Shown piece by piece: positions 1 to 10,100 of a DNA stretch of 64,000 nt. Each line of letters starts with the position of its first letter. The first letter of the stretch is position 1. The stretch is from Arcticibacter sp041902385. Lineage in GTDB: Bacteria; Bacteroidota; Bacteroidia; Sphingobacteriales; Sphingobacteriaceae. Position numbers and translations under genes: made by a program. A model generated the notes under the pieces. The model was not told the DNA's origin. It was given only the letters and a program-made list of their open reading frames with translations, and searched no databases. The stretch spans positions 1,240,001 to 1,304,000 of the forward strand of contig NZ_CP169244.1 in assembly GCF_041902385.1 (NCBI RefSeq), in the 5' to 3' direction.

Positions 1-2
1 AT

Positions 3-1916
3 GTGATCGCAGGGCTGGTTCATCACGGCAGCGGCCCTGCCTATGTCCATATGATGGACGATTTCTTCGCGAAGGGCTTACGCGACTACGCCGCTGAAGT
101 AGCAACGAAATTCCCATGGATCAGCTACTATACCCCGGTTAACGAACCCCTTACTACGGCCCGGTTCTGCGGACTGTACGGACACTGGTTCCCCCACCAG
201 GCGGATGGCCGGAGCTTCCTAAAAATTCTTCTGAATGAATGCAAAGCGACGGTGCTGGCCATGCAGGCAATACGAAAGATCAATCCCGAGGCGAAGCTCG
301 TCCAGACGGAGGACCTTGGAAAGATACATAGCACGAGCCTCTTAAAGTATCAGGCAGACTTTGAAAATGAGAGAAGATGGCTTTCGGTAGACCTGCTATG
401 CGGCAGAGTGGATCAGACCCATACTCTCTGGAACTATATCCTGAGTACAGGGATCAGTGAAGAAGAACTGATGTTCTTTGTTGAAAATCCCTGCCCTCCG
501 GATATCGTCGGCTTCAACCACTACATTACTTCGGAACGCTTCCTGGACGAACGTCTTGAGCATTACCCGCCGCATACCCATGGAGGAAACGGCAAACATC
601 AGTATGCTGACGTAGAGGCGATACGGATGTCGGGCGTGACAATAAGCGGTCCTTACGGCCTTATGAAAGAAGCCTGGGAGCGCTATAAGCTGCCGCTGGC
701 CATTACGGAGGTTCATCTGCATTGCACGCGGGAGGAGCAGCTGAGATGGTTCAGCCATGTGTGGCAAGCAGCACTTGAGCTTGAAAGAGAGGGAGTAAAC
801 CTGAAGGCTGTAACAAGCTGGGCTATGCTCGGTTCTTTTGGCTGGAATAAGCTGCTCCGTGAGCCGAATGGCGACTACGAGGCGGGAATTTATGATGTCC
901 GGTCAGGCAGGCCCAGACCCACGGCCCTTTGTGACCTGATAAAATCGGTGACAGGCCGTCAGGATTACGACCATCCGGCCTTCCCTGGGCTCGGCTGGTG
1001 GGACAAAGACACGCGAATTGAATATCACCACGACCCCGTCGTTTCTAAAGTATCAGCTGAAGTCGGCAACCGGCGCCCCATCCTGATCATCGGAAAAACA
1101 GGAACACTTGGAAATGCGTTTGCCCGTATTTGCGATATCAGGAACCTGGAGTACCGCTTATTGGGCAGAGCCGACTTTGATATTACCCGGCCCCAGCAAA
1201 TGGAAGCCGTCCTGTCAGACTTAAAGCCATGGGCCATCGTCAATGCGGCCGGCTTTGTACGGGTTGACGACGCGGAAAACGAAGAGAGCAATTGCTACAT
1301 AGTGAACACAACAGGACCTGCCAATATAGCCCGCCTTTGCTGCGATCATCGGATAAAATTCCTGTCCTTCTCTTCTGATCTCGTTTTTGATGGAACAAAG
1401 AGTGACCTGTACACGGAAACAGATGCTGTAAATCCTTTAAACATATATGGATGGAGCAAGGCAAAAGCCGAGCAGGAAGTGCTGGCTGCTTGTCCGGATG
1501 CATTAATGGTAAGAACGAGTGCTTTCTTTGGACCCTGGGACGAGTACAATTTTATATCGGCAGTCCGCAGGCGGCTCGAAGCCGGAGAGCCTGTGACCGC
1601 AGTGAATGACATCCTTATCTCCCCGACCTACGTACCCGATCTTGTGAATGTGAGCCTTGATCTGCTTATTGACGGAGAGCGTGGCCTCTGGCATCTTTCA
1701 AACGAAGGAGTGCTAAGCTGGTACGAGTTTGCCCGGCAAGCGGCAGCCTTCAGCGGGCATAACCCCTCGCAAATCATTCCGATCCCTGCAAGTGAGATGG
1801 GTTTTACAGCAAGACGGCCGAGTTTCAGTGCCCTGAAAAGCCGCATGGGCTATCTGCTCCCAACGGTTGAACATGCGCTTGACCGCCATTTTAAAGAATT
1901 ACGGCGCGCGGTGTAG
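3..1916 (+). CDS. GH1-like glycosidase fused to RmlD-like sugar-nucleotide reductase (5' partial)
   Basis: The reading frame is open at the left edge, so the true start and the first part of the TIM barrel lie outside the window. Visible residues 1-330 resemble family 1 glycosidases: TPVNEP carries the acid/base Glu at about residue 48, and ITEVH at about 234-238 lies where the GH1 nucleophile Glu is expected, although the usual TENG is altered. From about residue 358 a Rossmann domain begins with GKTGTLG, then SSDLVFDG, and YGWSK (Tyr482, Lys486) as the SDR catalytic pair. This resembles dTDP-4-dehydrorhamnose reductase (RmlD). The fusion suggests a sugar-processing enzyme that couples glycoside and nucleotide-sugar chemistry. 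The substrate is unknown, and the GH1 half may not be an active hydrolase. Confidence 0.8.
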   Translation: MIAGLVHHGSGPAYVHMMDDFFAKGLRDYAAEVATKFPWISYYTPVNEPLTTARFCGLYGHWFPHQADGRSFLKILLNECKATVLAMQAIRKINPEAKLVQTEDLGKIHSTSLLKYQADFENERRWLSVDLLCGRVDQTHTLWNYILSTGISEEELMFFVENPCPPDIVGFNHYITSERFLDERLEHYPPHTHGGNGKHQYADVEAIRMSGVTISGPYGLMKEAWERYKLPLAITEVHLHCTREEQLRWFSHVWQAALELEREGVNLKAVTSWAMLGSFGWNKLLREPNGDYEAGIYDVRSGRPRPTALCDLIKSVTGRQDYDHPAFPGLGWWDKDTRIEYHHDPVVSKVSAEVGNRRPILIIGKTGTLGNAFARICDIRNLEYRLLGRADFDITRPQQMEAVLSDLKPWAIVNAAGFVRVDDAENEESNCYIVNTTGPANIARLCCDHRIKFLSFSSDLVFDGTKSDLYTETDAVNPLNIYGWSKAKAEQEVLAACPDALMVRTSAFFGPWDEYNFISAVRRRLEAGEPVTAVNDILISPTYVPDLVNVSLDLLIDGERGLWHLSNEGVLSWYEFARQAAAFSGHNPSQIIPIPASEMGFTARRPSFSALKSRMGYLLPTVEHALDRHFKELRRAV

Positions 1917-2002
1917 TTCAATGAAAAGATTCCAAACTTTTTGCTTAGCTCTTAGCATTTTACAAAAAAACACTGCACTTTAGTGGCGTTTAGTAAAAAA
2001 AC

Positions 2003-3105
2003 ATGAGCACAAGTTACAAGTCTGGAACCTTACTTAAACAGGCACTGCTAGTCATCACTGTCTTAGCAGCAGCAGGGCTGATGGTAAGCGACTTTTCAAA
2101 AGATATAGACCCAATAACCTTCTGGCCGGCAGCATTTGCCGGCCTCGCTTTCGTACCTCTTTTTTTATCAACCTGGCCTTGCTAATTATCCATGCGGTAC
2201 GAAGAAAGGCTATTGCGCTCCTGCCCCTTATAGTGATCCTGGCTGGGTGGAAGGTTGTGAGAGGAACTTTTAGCCTGCAATCCGCAGCAAATGTTGAAAG
2301 CAAGCCTGCAAATGCCACCCGCATCCTCACCTGGAACGTTCATTATTTCGAGAACGTTGACAACAGCCCCATCCCCCAAACACAAAAGAAGATGGCTGCC
2401 CTGGCAGCTTCTTTGAATCCCGACGTCGTATGCATGCAGGAATTCTACACGGTTGACCCTGACGTGAAGCGGGGTGTCGACAGCATGAAATTGGCGCTCA
2501 ACACCCGCTTCGCCTATCTGAAGACACTGGAAGATCCTTTAAGAGGTATTGCAGTTTTCTCTCGCTATCCAATTATACGGGTCATATTCATACCCTTATC
2601 GGCTCCGTCTTCCGGAAACCACTGCCTGGCCGCCGACATAAAAAAAGACGGCAAAATGATGCGGGTGTATATTGTTCACCTGGAATCAATAAAGCTTGGC
2701 GAAGGCCAGCTGAGTTATATCAACGCCCTCGTTAAAGGCAAGGAGAAAGACATCAAACCCTCCAGGCAGATAGCGGGCCAGCTAAAGCACGCTTTCTTAA
2801 AAAGAAGCAAGCAGGTTAAGCTGATCAAGAGACTGGCAGCAACCTGCCCCTATCCCTACATCATTTGCGGCGACTTTAATGACCCTCCCTCATCCTTTGC
2901 GTTCAACCAGATGGCAGAAGGGATGAAAAGCACCTTCAAAGAAAAGGGGACTGGCTTCTTCCCCGTTACTTACTACAAGGGCTTTTTGAAATACCAGATT
3001 GACCACATCCTGGTAAGCCCGCAATTTGAGGTGTTAAGTCATCATATTATCAGAAAGAAGATTTCTGATCATTATCCGGTGCTTGCGGACCTTCAACTTA
3101 ACTGA
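2003..3105 (+). pseudogene. Membrane-anchored endonuclease/exonuclease/phosphatase family protein, one frameshift
   Basis: Two overlapping frames (2003-2185 and 2179-3105) together make one protein of about 367 aa. The N-terminal part holds about three hydrophobic segments, the third spread across the junction. The C-terminal part is an EEP-fold phosphohydrolase with TWNVHYF, MQEFY (metal-binding Glu), GDFNDPPS and the closing SDHYPVL motif. Such membrane-anchored EEP proteins are common in Bacteroidota; their substrates are mostly unknown. The break is at the T7 run 2160-2166: one extra T, or a -1 shift, restores the frame. The sequence T_TTT_TTA at 2161-2167 lies in exactly the codon phase of a classical -1 slippery site. 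Assembly error and programmed shift are therefore both open; I favour error because similar breaks recur in this window. Confidence 0.75.
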
Positions 3106-3111
3106 GAACCC

Positions 3112-3141
3112 TTGCGTCTTTGAACTTTGTAATTATCTTTG
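3112..3141 (+). promoter_or_regulatory. Bacteroidota-type promoter of the Rrf2 gene
   Basis: TTG at 3112-3114, a 19-nt spacer and TATCTTTG at 3134-3141 match the Bacteroidota consensus (TTG, then TAnnTTTG). It lies just upstream of the palindrome at 3143-3165, so the expected transcription start falls inside that palindrome. Confidence 0.7.
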
Positions 3142-3142
3142 T

Positions 3143-3165
3143 ACTGTAATTTCAATTATTACAGT
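3143..3165. promoter_or_regulatory. Perfect palindrome, probable Rrf2 operator (site 1)
   Basis: ACTGTAAT (3143-3150) and ATTACAGT (3158-3165) form a perfect 8-bp inverted repeat with a 7-nt spacer. It lies between the promoter -7 box and the ATG at 3166, an ideal place for autorepression. The core, ACTGTA-N11-TACAGT, recurs with the same spacing before the next gene. Confidence 0.7.
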
Positions 3166-3573
3166 ATGAACAACGTCAGGTTCTCCACCGCGATCCACAT
3201 TTTAACGCTGCTGGCTTATAGCCGGGAGGAGCTCCTGTCGTCTGACTACATTGCCGGAAGCATAAATATCAATCCCGTCCTCGTGAGGAAGGAGATAATT
3301 AATCTGCGTAAGCATGGCCTTATTGAGAGCAAGGAGGGAAAGGGAGGCGGCTCACGTCTGGCCAGGGCGCCAAAAGAAATTAAGATCTCTGACATATATC
3401 GCATCGTCAGACAAACGGGAATCCTGGGGAAGACCAACGATCCCAATCCAGCCTGTACTGTAGGCCGGCAAATCAACAAACAGCTGGAAGAGCTGTCGGC
3501 AATAGCCGAGAGATCTGTAACCGATAAACTTGAGCAGCTCACACTGGAAGACTTCACGAAAAATTTCAAATAG
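3166..3573 (+). CDS. Rrf2 family transcriptional regulator
   Basis: A protein of 135 aa with an N-terminal winged helix: RFSTAIHILTLLAY, recognition region INPVLVRKEIINLRKHGLI, and a wing with GKGGGSRLAR. A C-terminal dimerisation helix follows. Only one Cys is near the position of the Fe-S ligands of IscR/NsrR, in ACTVG, so a cluster-binding mode is unlikely. It looks more like the YwnA/CymR type. The start at ATG 3166 is preferred over an upstream in-frame start because the promoter and palindrome end at 3165. The next gene encodes an NmrA/YwnB-like NAD(P)-binding protein, a pairing that as I recall also occurs in Bacillus (ywnA/ywnB). Autoregulation and control of that gene are inferred from the two matching palindromes. 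Confidence 0.9.
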   Translation: MNNVRFSTAIHILTLLAYSREELLSSDYIAGSININPVLVRKEIINLRKHGLIESKEGKGGGSRLARAPKEIKISDIYRIVRQTGILGKTNDPNPACTVGRQINKQLEELSAIAERSVTDKLEQLTLEDFTKNFK

Positions 3574-3588
3574 CTTTTTTTAAACAAT

Positions 3589-3611
3589 ACTGTAACAAAA
3601 GACAATACAGA
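3589..3611. promoter_or_regulatory. Second Rrf2 operator-like site (site 2)
   Basis: ACTGTA (3589-3594), 11 nt, then TACAGA (3606-3611). The half-site and the spacing are the same as in the palindrome before the Rrf2 gene, with one mismatch in the last base. It lies in the 57-nt gap upstream of the NAD(P)-binding gene at 3631. Confidence 0.6.
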
Positions 3612-3630
3612 TAACAAAAACAATACGAAC

Positions 3631-4278
3631 ATGAAAGTAGCATTAATCGGCGCCGGATTTGTAGGCACAGCCATTCTGAAAGAACTGATTGCAAGAAAAC
3701 ACGAGGTGACTGTCCTGCTCAGGAACCCCGAAAAGGTAGACCAGGCCGGAGGGACTATTGAAGTAACGAAGACAGACGTTCTGTCCGATCCGGACCTTGC
3801 CGGGAAATTAAGAGGATTTGATGCAGTGATCAGTGCATACAATGCAGGGTGGACCAATCCCAACCTGTATGATGACTTCCTGAATGGTTCTATCGCTATT
3901 GAAAAGGCAGTTGAAAAGGCTGGCGTTAAGCGCCTGATCGTAATTGGCGGGGCAGGCAGCTTGTATGTAGGAACAACACAGTTAGTGGATGGTCCGGATT
4001 TCCCGGCGGAAATCAAACCGGGAGCTACATCAGCCCGTGACTATCTCAACGTTTTAAGCAAAAACAGCGTCCTTGACTGGACCTTCTTCAGCCCAGCTAT
4101 TGAGATGCACCCCGGCACTTCGGGCATCAGGAAAGGCACATATCGCACCGGCAAAGACAATCCGGTGTTTGATGAAAGCGGCAGGAGCGTCTTATCCGTC
4201 GAAGATGTTGCAGTGGTGATCGCAGACGAACTGGAGACCCCTAAACATATCAGGGAGCGGTTCACTGCGGCGTACTAA
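3631..4278 (+). CDS. NmrA/YwnB-like NAD(P)-binding oxidoreductase
   Basis: A protein of 215 aa that opens with the dinucleotide-binding loop GAGFVG inside a beta-alpha-beta unit, then RNPEKV, which suits NADP preference. DAVISAYNAG and LIVIGGAGSLYV are typical of the short NmrA/HSCARG-like atypical SDR family. There is no classical YxxxK. Family members reduce quinones or flavins or act as redox sensors; the substrate here cannot be read from sequence. It follows the Rrf2 gene by 57 nt, with an operator-like palindrome between them, so it is probably the regulator's main target. The gene ends shortly before a strong terminator. Confidence 0.85.
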   Translation: MKVALIGAGFVGTAILKELIARKHEVTVLLRNPEKVDQAGGTIEVTKTDVLSDPDLAGKLRGFDAVISAYNAGWTNPNLYDDFLNGSIAIEKAVEKAGVKRLIVIGGAGSLYVGTTQLVDGPDFPAEIKPGATSARDYLNVLSKNSVLDWTFFSPAIEMHPGTSGIRKGTYRTGKDNPVFDESGRSVLSVEDVAVVIADELETPKHIRERFTAAY

Positions 4279-4334
4279 ATGGGCAGGACCGATTTATTTA
4301 GCTTCAGGGACAATAAATCCCCGGAAATGCAACG

Positions 4335-4373
4335 AAAAGGGCTTAAACAAACTCAATTGTTTAAGCCCTTTTT
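4335..4373. terminator. Strong bidirectional terminator
   Basis: A 16-bp perfect stem (4335-4350 with 4357-4372) has a 6-nt loop and is flanked by A and T runs. It separates the plus-strand NAD(P)-binding gene from the convergent tlpA-like gene and could serve both. Confidence 0.85.
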
Positions 4374-4568
4374 ATATTGCTACTTTTTGAAGGACCTGAA
4401 AAGGTATCCCGCCCATAGAAGCGGGAAGTCCATTCTTTCCGGCATAAACTGTTGGCCTCTGTCAAACAGCTTGCAGGCGCTTCAGCGAACAAAGGGAGAC
4501 AACGGCCCGCTGCTTCTTATTCCTGGTTTCCAGAAAAAAGAGAAACATGAGGCAGGTGCGGGAACAAG

Positions 4569-5561
4569 TTACTTGCCTGCGTAGATCTCCTGGAGCTTTG
4601 CCTGCAGCTCCTCTCCTCTCAAGTTCTTGCCAACGATCTTACCGTCGGGAGCTACAAGAACATTCGCAGGAATTGCTCTTACCCCGTAGATTGCAGCCGC
4701 TTTACTTTTCCAGTAAGCAAGATCAGACACGTGGGTCCAGGTAAGTTTGTCGTCCCTGATCGCCTTCTCCCAGCTTGCTTTGTTCCGGTCAAGTGACACC
4801 CCGAGGATTTCAAAACCCTTGTCCTTGTACTTGTTGTACGCCTGTACCACATTCGGATTATCCTCGCGGCAGGGAGGGCACCACGATGCCCAGAAATCAA
4901 CCAGTACATACTTCCCTTTGAAGTCGGAAAGCCTGATTTCCTTCCCTTCAGGAGTATTAAGCGCAAAGTCGGGCGCCGGCCTGCCCTGTTCCACTGTACG
5001 CAGGGTTTTACTCAATTCGTGCAACACCCTGGCATACTGACTCTCCTGTAACTGCGGCGCCAGCTGCGACACATAGCGATCTATCTCTTCAGGGCTCAGC
5101 CGGTATGAATAATTCCGGTAAAGTACATAGGCCGTCACAATAGAAGAAGGATGTTTTTTAATAAAGTCGGCTATCTCCACATCCTGGGATTTAGAGAACG
5201 ATACAAACAGATCCTGGGAGGGAGAACCTTCTACCACGCTGCTCTTGTAATCGTCAGTATTAAGCTTTACCCGCGTGTTTTTACTATCTACAAAAAGGTA
5301 AAAGGGCGACTGCTCTTTTGTTGTACTCAAACCATAAAGCTCAGGTATTTGAAGCTCCTTCTTAAAAACAAATGCGTTGTCCTTGATTTTAGCGGAGTCA
5401 AGTGTAACGAACAGCTTATCCTGAAACTTCCTTAGATACACGTACTCACCGGCGGCCTTATCAACCGTACCGCTGATCACCACCGGCTCGCGGGCCGTTT
5501 GGGCAAAACTCCCTGAGATTGAAAAGAGGGTTATAACAGAAACAAAAAGTAATGACTTCAT
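4569..5561 (-). CDS. TlpA-like thiol-disulfide oxidoreductase with N-terminal DUF4369-like domain
   Basis: A 330-aa exported protein with a signal peptide ending near residue 20 (SFAQ). Residues about 25-120 form a beta-rich DUF4369-like domain, then a helical linker, then a thioredoxin fold from about residue 190. WCPPC is at 227-231, and the cis-Pro loop RAIPANVLV follows. These proteins act in the periplasm or at the membrane as disulfide reductants. It is the last gene of susC-susD-tlpA, starting 12 nt after the susD stop, and so falls under the SAM riboswitch upstream of susC. A thiol reductase in a SAM-controlled uptake operon fits a sulfur-containing substrate, which is an inference. 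Confidence 0.9.
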   Translation of the reverse strand: MKSLLFVSVITLFSISGSFAQTAREPVVISGTVDKAAGEYVYLRKFQDKLFVTLDSAKIKDNAFVFKKELQIPELYGLSTTKEQSPFYLFVDSKNTRVKLNTDDYKSSVVEGSPSQDLFVSFSKSQDVEIADFIKKHPSSIVTAYVLYRNYSYRLSPEEIDRYVSQLAPQLQESQYARVLHELSKTLRTVEQGRPAPDFALNTPEGKEIRLSDFKGKYVLVDFWASWCPPCREDNPNVVQAYNKYKDKGFEILGVSLDRNKASWEKAIRDDKLTWTHVSDLAYWKSKAAAIYGVRAIPANVLVAPDGKIVGKNLRGEELQAKLQEIYAGK

Positions 5562-5573
5562 AAAATAAAGATA

Positions 5574-7088
5574 TTAATTATTTAGATTGGGATTGTTGTT
5601 CAGCTCGTTCTGAGGAATTGCAAAAAGATAATACGGGCTATTGGGACTGAAAGGCGTCTTATCAGGAAAGCGGAGCGATGTGTGGCCTTTAGCCTCAACC
5701 TGCTTAACAGTACCGTCAGGAGCTGTAACCGATACAGCGATGGGGGTAGAAGTTCCGGTTACGTAAGCCTTCCTTGTTACAGACGATTGTGTCCGCAGAA
5801 TATCAGAAAGGGAAAATCCCTCTCCCCATAGCTCCTTTCTTCGCTCCACCAGAATTGTATCAACTATTGCCTGCTGGCTCTGGCCTGCAATGTCGAGCAA
5901 GGCTGCATTCCTTGCTGCCCGAAGCTCATTCAGCTTCTGAACAGCCTGGGGCAGCCTGTTAGAGCGTGCATTCCCTTCGGCCTCGATCAAGGTCATTTCA
6001 GAAGAGCGCATGAGCACAATATCAGCCGTTTGATTACTTCTGAATTTGAATTTCTGATAACGAAGATATCCTTCCCTCCCAGGGAGACCATCCCAAAGGA
6101 ACAACTGCTTCCTGATGTCGCCCGCACTAAAAAGAGTCATAAAATAGGGATCAGCCATAAAGCTATAGTAATAGGAACTAGCCGACGAGACATCCAGATA
6201 GTGGAAGCTATAACTGGCTACGTTCTGCTCAGTGGTCTGCCCGTGTCCCCATATCCATTCTGCATTATTCAAGTCATTAAAACCACTGTAATAATCGTTT
6301 GACGTCATATATCCATACCCGGCACGTGCAGCAGCAGCTTTCTCTGCTGCTTCAGCCCAGCGGCCGGTGTTAAGATAAGCACGGGCAAGCAGGCCGCGAA
6401 CCACATCGGTATTGATCTTGTATTTGGCACCCGCTGGTCGTTTATAATTTGCCAGCAAAGTCTCTGCCTGGCTCAGATCAGACAAGATCACATCATAGAT
6501 TTCTTTTAATGTAGCCTTTGGTTTTCCAACTGTCTGTGGAGAAGTAGGCTCAGTGTAAAGGGGTACAGCTTTCGCATTTGGATCCTTCAGGTAAGAGAAC
6601 TGATAGAAAGTAGCGAGCGTTAAGTAGCTGTTTGCCCGCAGGGCGAGCGCCTGCCCCTTAATCCGGTCCTTTTCCTGCTGAGCACCTTCGGCGGCATCTA
6701 CTTTTGAGATGACGTTATTACAATTATTGATCACCCGGTAGAGGATTGTCCAGAAGGCGTTCACTCGGGTTTTCGAATTATCAATCATCTCGGTGAAGGG
6801 ATAAGCATCCCGATACCCGTACTTGGAAGGGAGTACGGCCACGTCGTTTCCCATAGCATCGCTCGTCCGTAGGATAGAACTATAGCCCGGGTTTGCGTAG
6901 GTAAAATAGGTGTCGCTCATGTACGACCAGGTTCCATTAAGAACAGTTTCGATATTATCAGTAGTGTTATAGAGGAGCGACTCAGGAACCGCGGTAGTTG
7001 GTGCTGTGGTGAGCTCCTTGTCACAAGCCGACAAACTCAGAAGCAGGGATCCAATATAAAGAATGCGTGATAGCGAATTTTTTTTCAT
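5574..7088 (-). CDS. RagB/SusD family nutrient-binding outer-membrane lipoprotein
   Basis: A 504-aa lipoprotein with lipobox LSAC (Cys22), followed by the SusD-like N-terminal region and TPR-like helices (ALALRANSYLTLATFYQF, then VVRGLLARAYLNTGRW). The C-terminal SusD region contains MRSSEMTLIEAEGNAR and VERRKELWGEGFSLSDILR. SusD proteins cap the SusC channel on the cell surface and bind the ligand. The start is 24 nt after the end of susC. Substrate specificity cannot be read directly. The SAM riboswitch upstream points to methionine or another sulfur compound rather than a glycan, and no glycoside hydrolase accompanies the pair. Confidence 0.95.
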   Translation of the reverse strand: MKKNSLSRILYIGSLLLSLSACDKELTTAPTTAVPESLLYNTTDNIETVLNGTWSYMSDTYFTYANPGYSSILRTSDAMGNDVAVLPSKYGYRDAYPFTEMIDNSKTRVNAFWTILYRVINNCNNVISKVDAAEGAQQEKDRIKGQALALRANSYLTLATFYQFSYLKDPNAKAVPLYTEPTSPQTVGKPKATLKEIYDVILSDLSQAETLLANYKRPAGAKYKINTDVVRGLLARAYLNTGRWAEAAEKAAAARAGYGYMTSNDYYSGFNDLNNAEWIWGHGQTTEQNVASYSFHYLDVSSASSYYYSFMADPYFMTLFSAGDIRKQLFLWDGLPGREGYLRYQKFKFRSNQTADIVLMRSSEMTLIEAEGNARSNRLPQAVQKLNELRAARNAALLDIAGQSQQAIVDTILVERRKELWGEGFSLSDILRTQSSVTRKAYVTGTSTPIAVSVTAPDGTVKQVEAKGHTSLRFPDKTPFSPNSPYYLFAIPQNELNNNPNLNN

Positions 7089-7112
7089 TTCTATTCAATC
7101 TTATAGTTCAAA

Positions 7113-10100
7113 CTAGAATGTTAACTGAAGGCCTGCGGACAATGAGCGGATGGCGGGATAACGATAGTAGGTAGTTCCTTCAACGGTCTGTTCAGGATCC
7201 ATGCCCTGGTGTCCATAAAAAGTAAGAAGGTTTTCGCCGAGGAGCGAAAAGCGCACGTTCGCAACACTTAGCTTCGAGGTCAGAGCCTTGGGAAGGTTGT
7301 AGCTCAAACTCAAGGTCTTTAAGCGGGCGTAAGTAGCGCTATACAGAAAGCGAGTTGATGCAGAATTCCAGCTGTTATTCACGGTGGACAAAGCTGGAAC
7401 GTCGGTATTTCGGTTCTCGGGCGTCCACCTGTTCAGGATCTCCGTCGACCATGACCTCCCTGGATTACTTCCGTTGTGCAGGATCATGGTATAATCGTTG
7501 TCCAGAATCTTGCCCCCAACGCTATAACTAAGCAAGGCCGATAACTCGAAGTTAGAAAGCCTGAAGGTATTGGTAATTCCACCATAGACATCGGGCAGAG
7601 AGGTGCTGTTTTGCAAATACTGACTCCCTTCAGCGTAAACGTTTGTTATTACTTTCTGGCCATCGGAATTTGTCTTATACCATTGTGGCAAGCCTGTCTC
7701 TGTGCTGACACCCGCCCATTCCTTGAGGAAAAACCGGTTCAGGGAGCCTCCTACTATTAACTTTTTAGTTCCTGATATGATTTCCTTCTGCGGCAATTCG
7801 GTAATCTTATTCTTATAATGGGTAGCATTCAAATTCAGATCCCATCTGAAGTTGCGGGTCTTAACGGGCACCAGATTTAACTGCACCTCAAAGCCGGTGT
7901 TCTGCACGGCGCCTACATTGGCATCGAGGGAAGAAAAACCTGTTGACGGCGCAAGTGGTCTGGCAAAAAGCAGGTCTTTTGATTCTCGGTTGAAGTACTC
8001 TGCCGTAGCTGAAATACGACCAGCAAGCAAGGACACATCAAGCCCCAAATTAAAATTAAGGTTCGATTCCCACTTTAAGTCCGGAGTAGGAAGACGCGAG
8101 GTCACAACCCCGCTTTCCCCCAAGTTATTGGAGATGGCATAAAGCGCTTCATAGGCATAATATGTACCGATGTTATCATTACCCTGAGCACCATAACTGG
8201 CTCTCAAAGTGAGAAGATTAAGCCAGTCTATTCCCTTTAGAAACTGCTCTTCGGATAACTTCCAGGATGCCCCCACAGACCAGAAGGTCCCCCATCGCGA
8301 ATCAGGAGAGAATCTGGATGATCCATCGGTGCGCAGCGAGGCAGAGAAAAGGTATTTATTCTGGTAGTCATATTCTGCACGCCCAAGGAAGCTAAGAAGG
8401 CGGTAATCAACGGATGAACCGCTAAAGCTGTTTAGCTGTGATGCTGCATCAGGTTCGTACAGCCCGGGAAGCACAAAGCTTTGTCTGCTGCCCGAAATGG
8501 TCCTTTGGTTATACTTGTAGAACTCCTGTCCGCCCAGCAGGTTTAAATGATGATCGTTAAAACGCTTCTCAAATGAAAGAAGATTGTTAACGGTGAATGA
8601 GAAGGTGCGCGTGCTCGTTCGGTCAACTGATCCCCTGATCTCTGCGCTTTCGCCTAACTGGGGATTGGTATAAAAATGATCGTTCCGGTTGACGAAATCG
8701 GCATTATAGCTTGTCTTAAATTTCAGGCCCGGTACTATAGTGGCTTCCAAAAAAGATCTCGCCGCAACGTTATCCCGCAATATCTCCGATTTATCCAGAT
8801 CTACGGTAGCGGCAAGGTTAGACCTCGGTATGGCTGCACTTGGCCGATAAGCCCCAAAGTCGAACACCCTGTTTCCATTTTGGTCGTATTTGAGGCTGCC
8901 GTCAGGGTTGCGCTCATAAACGGGGTAAATATTCGGAATCAAACGGGAGTAGATAATGACATTGCTGGTTTGGCTGTCTTCAGACTGCGGATAATCCTGC
9001 CTGGTGTTCCCCGCGCTGATGTTCAACCCTGCGGTCAGCCACTTCCTGGCCTGGGAGGTAAGATTCACACGAGCATTATACCTTCTAAAGCCTGAGCCTA
9101 TCGCAGTCCCCTGGTCGTCCAGATAACCGCCCGAAATATAATACGTACTCTTATCGCTTCCGCCGCTAAAACTCAGCTCGGCCTGCGTCCTCTTTCCAGT
9201 CCGTTGCATGACGTCGGCCCAGGAGTCATTCCACAGCGGCTTCGCTCCTGCTACAATTTTACCGTCAAGCCCCACTGGGCTAGGATACTGAGCGCCGTAG
9301 GGATCGATGTTCAAATCCGAGAGAACTCTCCGACTTGCCGCCTCAGCTGCAGCCTGAGCAGAGAGGCCATTGTTAAGCTGAGCGTTCCTGACCGCTTCCC
9401 AGTACAGCTCAAAATACTGATCAGTAGATACCTGCTGATAATCATCTACTGCCCGCGATGAATATCCCCTCGTAATACTCGCGTTGATAGAAGTCTCCCC
9501 TGTCTTACGCCCCTGCTTGGTGGTGATAATGATGACGCCATTTGCTCCCCGTGAGCCGTAGAGGGCACTGGAAGCGGCATCCTTAAGAACACTGATGGAT
9601 TCCACGTCATTAGGGTTAATGGAACTAACATCGCCGTTAAACGGGGTCCCGTCCACCACATAAAGAGGGGCACTTGAAGCATTAATAGAGCCAATACCAC
9701 GAATACGGATGGATGCTTCCGTTCCTGGCTGCCCACTGGAAGACGTGGACTGAAGTCCGGGAACGAGGCCCTGCAAAGCCTTGCTGACGTTCGACACCTG
9801 CCTGTTTTCAAGCCTGGCGGCCGAAACAGAAGCGACTGACCCGGTTATATTTGCACGTGAAGAGGAACCATATGCTACAACCACCACTTCGTTGAGTGCA
9901 TTATCAGAGGCTCTTAATTGTACTTTCAGGGTCGGTCCCGTTACAGATATCTCGCGGGTACTAAAACCGATTGATGAAAAAACCAAAACTGCCGGCAAGT
10001 TAGGCACCGTTACTGTAAAACTGCCATCCACATTCGTGTACGTGACCTGACTCCTATTTTTAAGGCTTACACGTACCCCTGGAAGCGCTTCACCCGTTCC

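Noticed and set aside
3246..4016. A 256-codon minus-strand frame opposite the Rrf2 and NAD(P)-binding genes
   Set aside because: Both plus-strand genes have clear families; the minus frame is a composition shadow.
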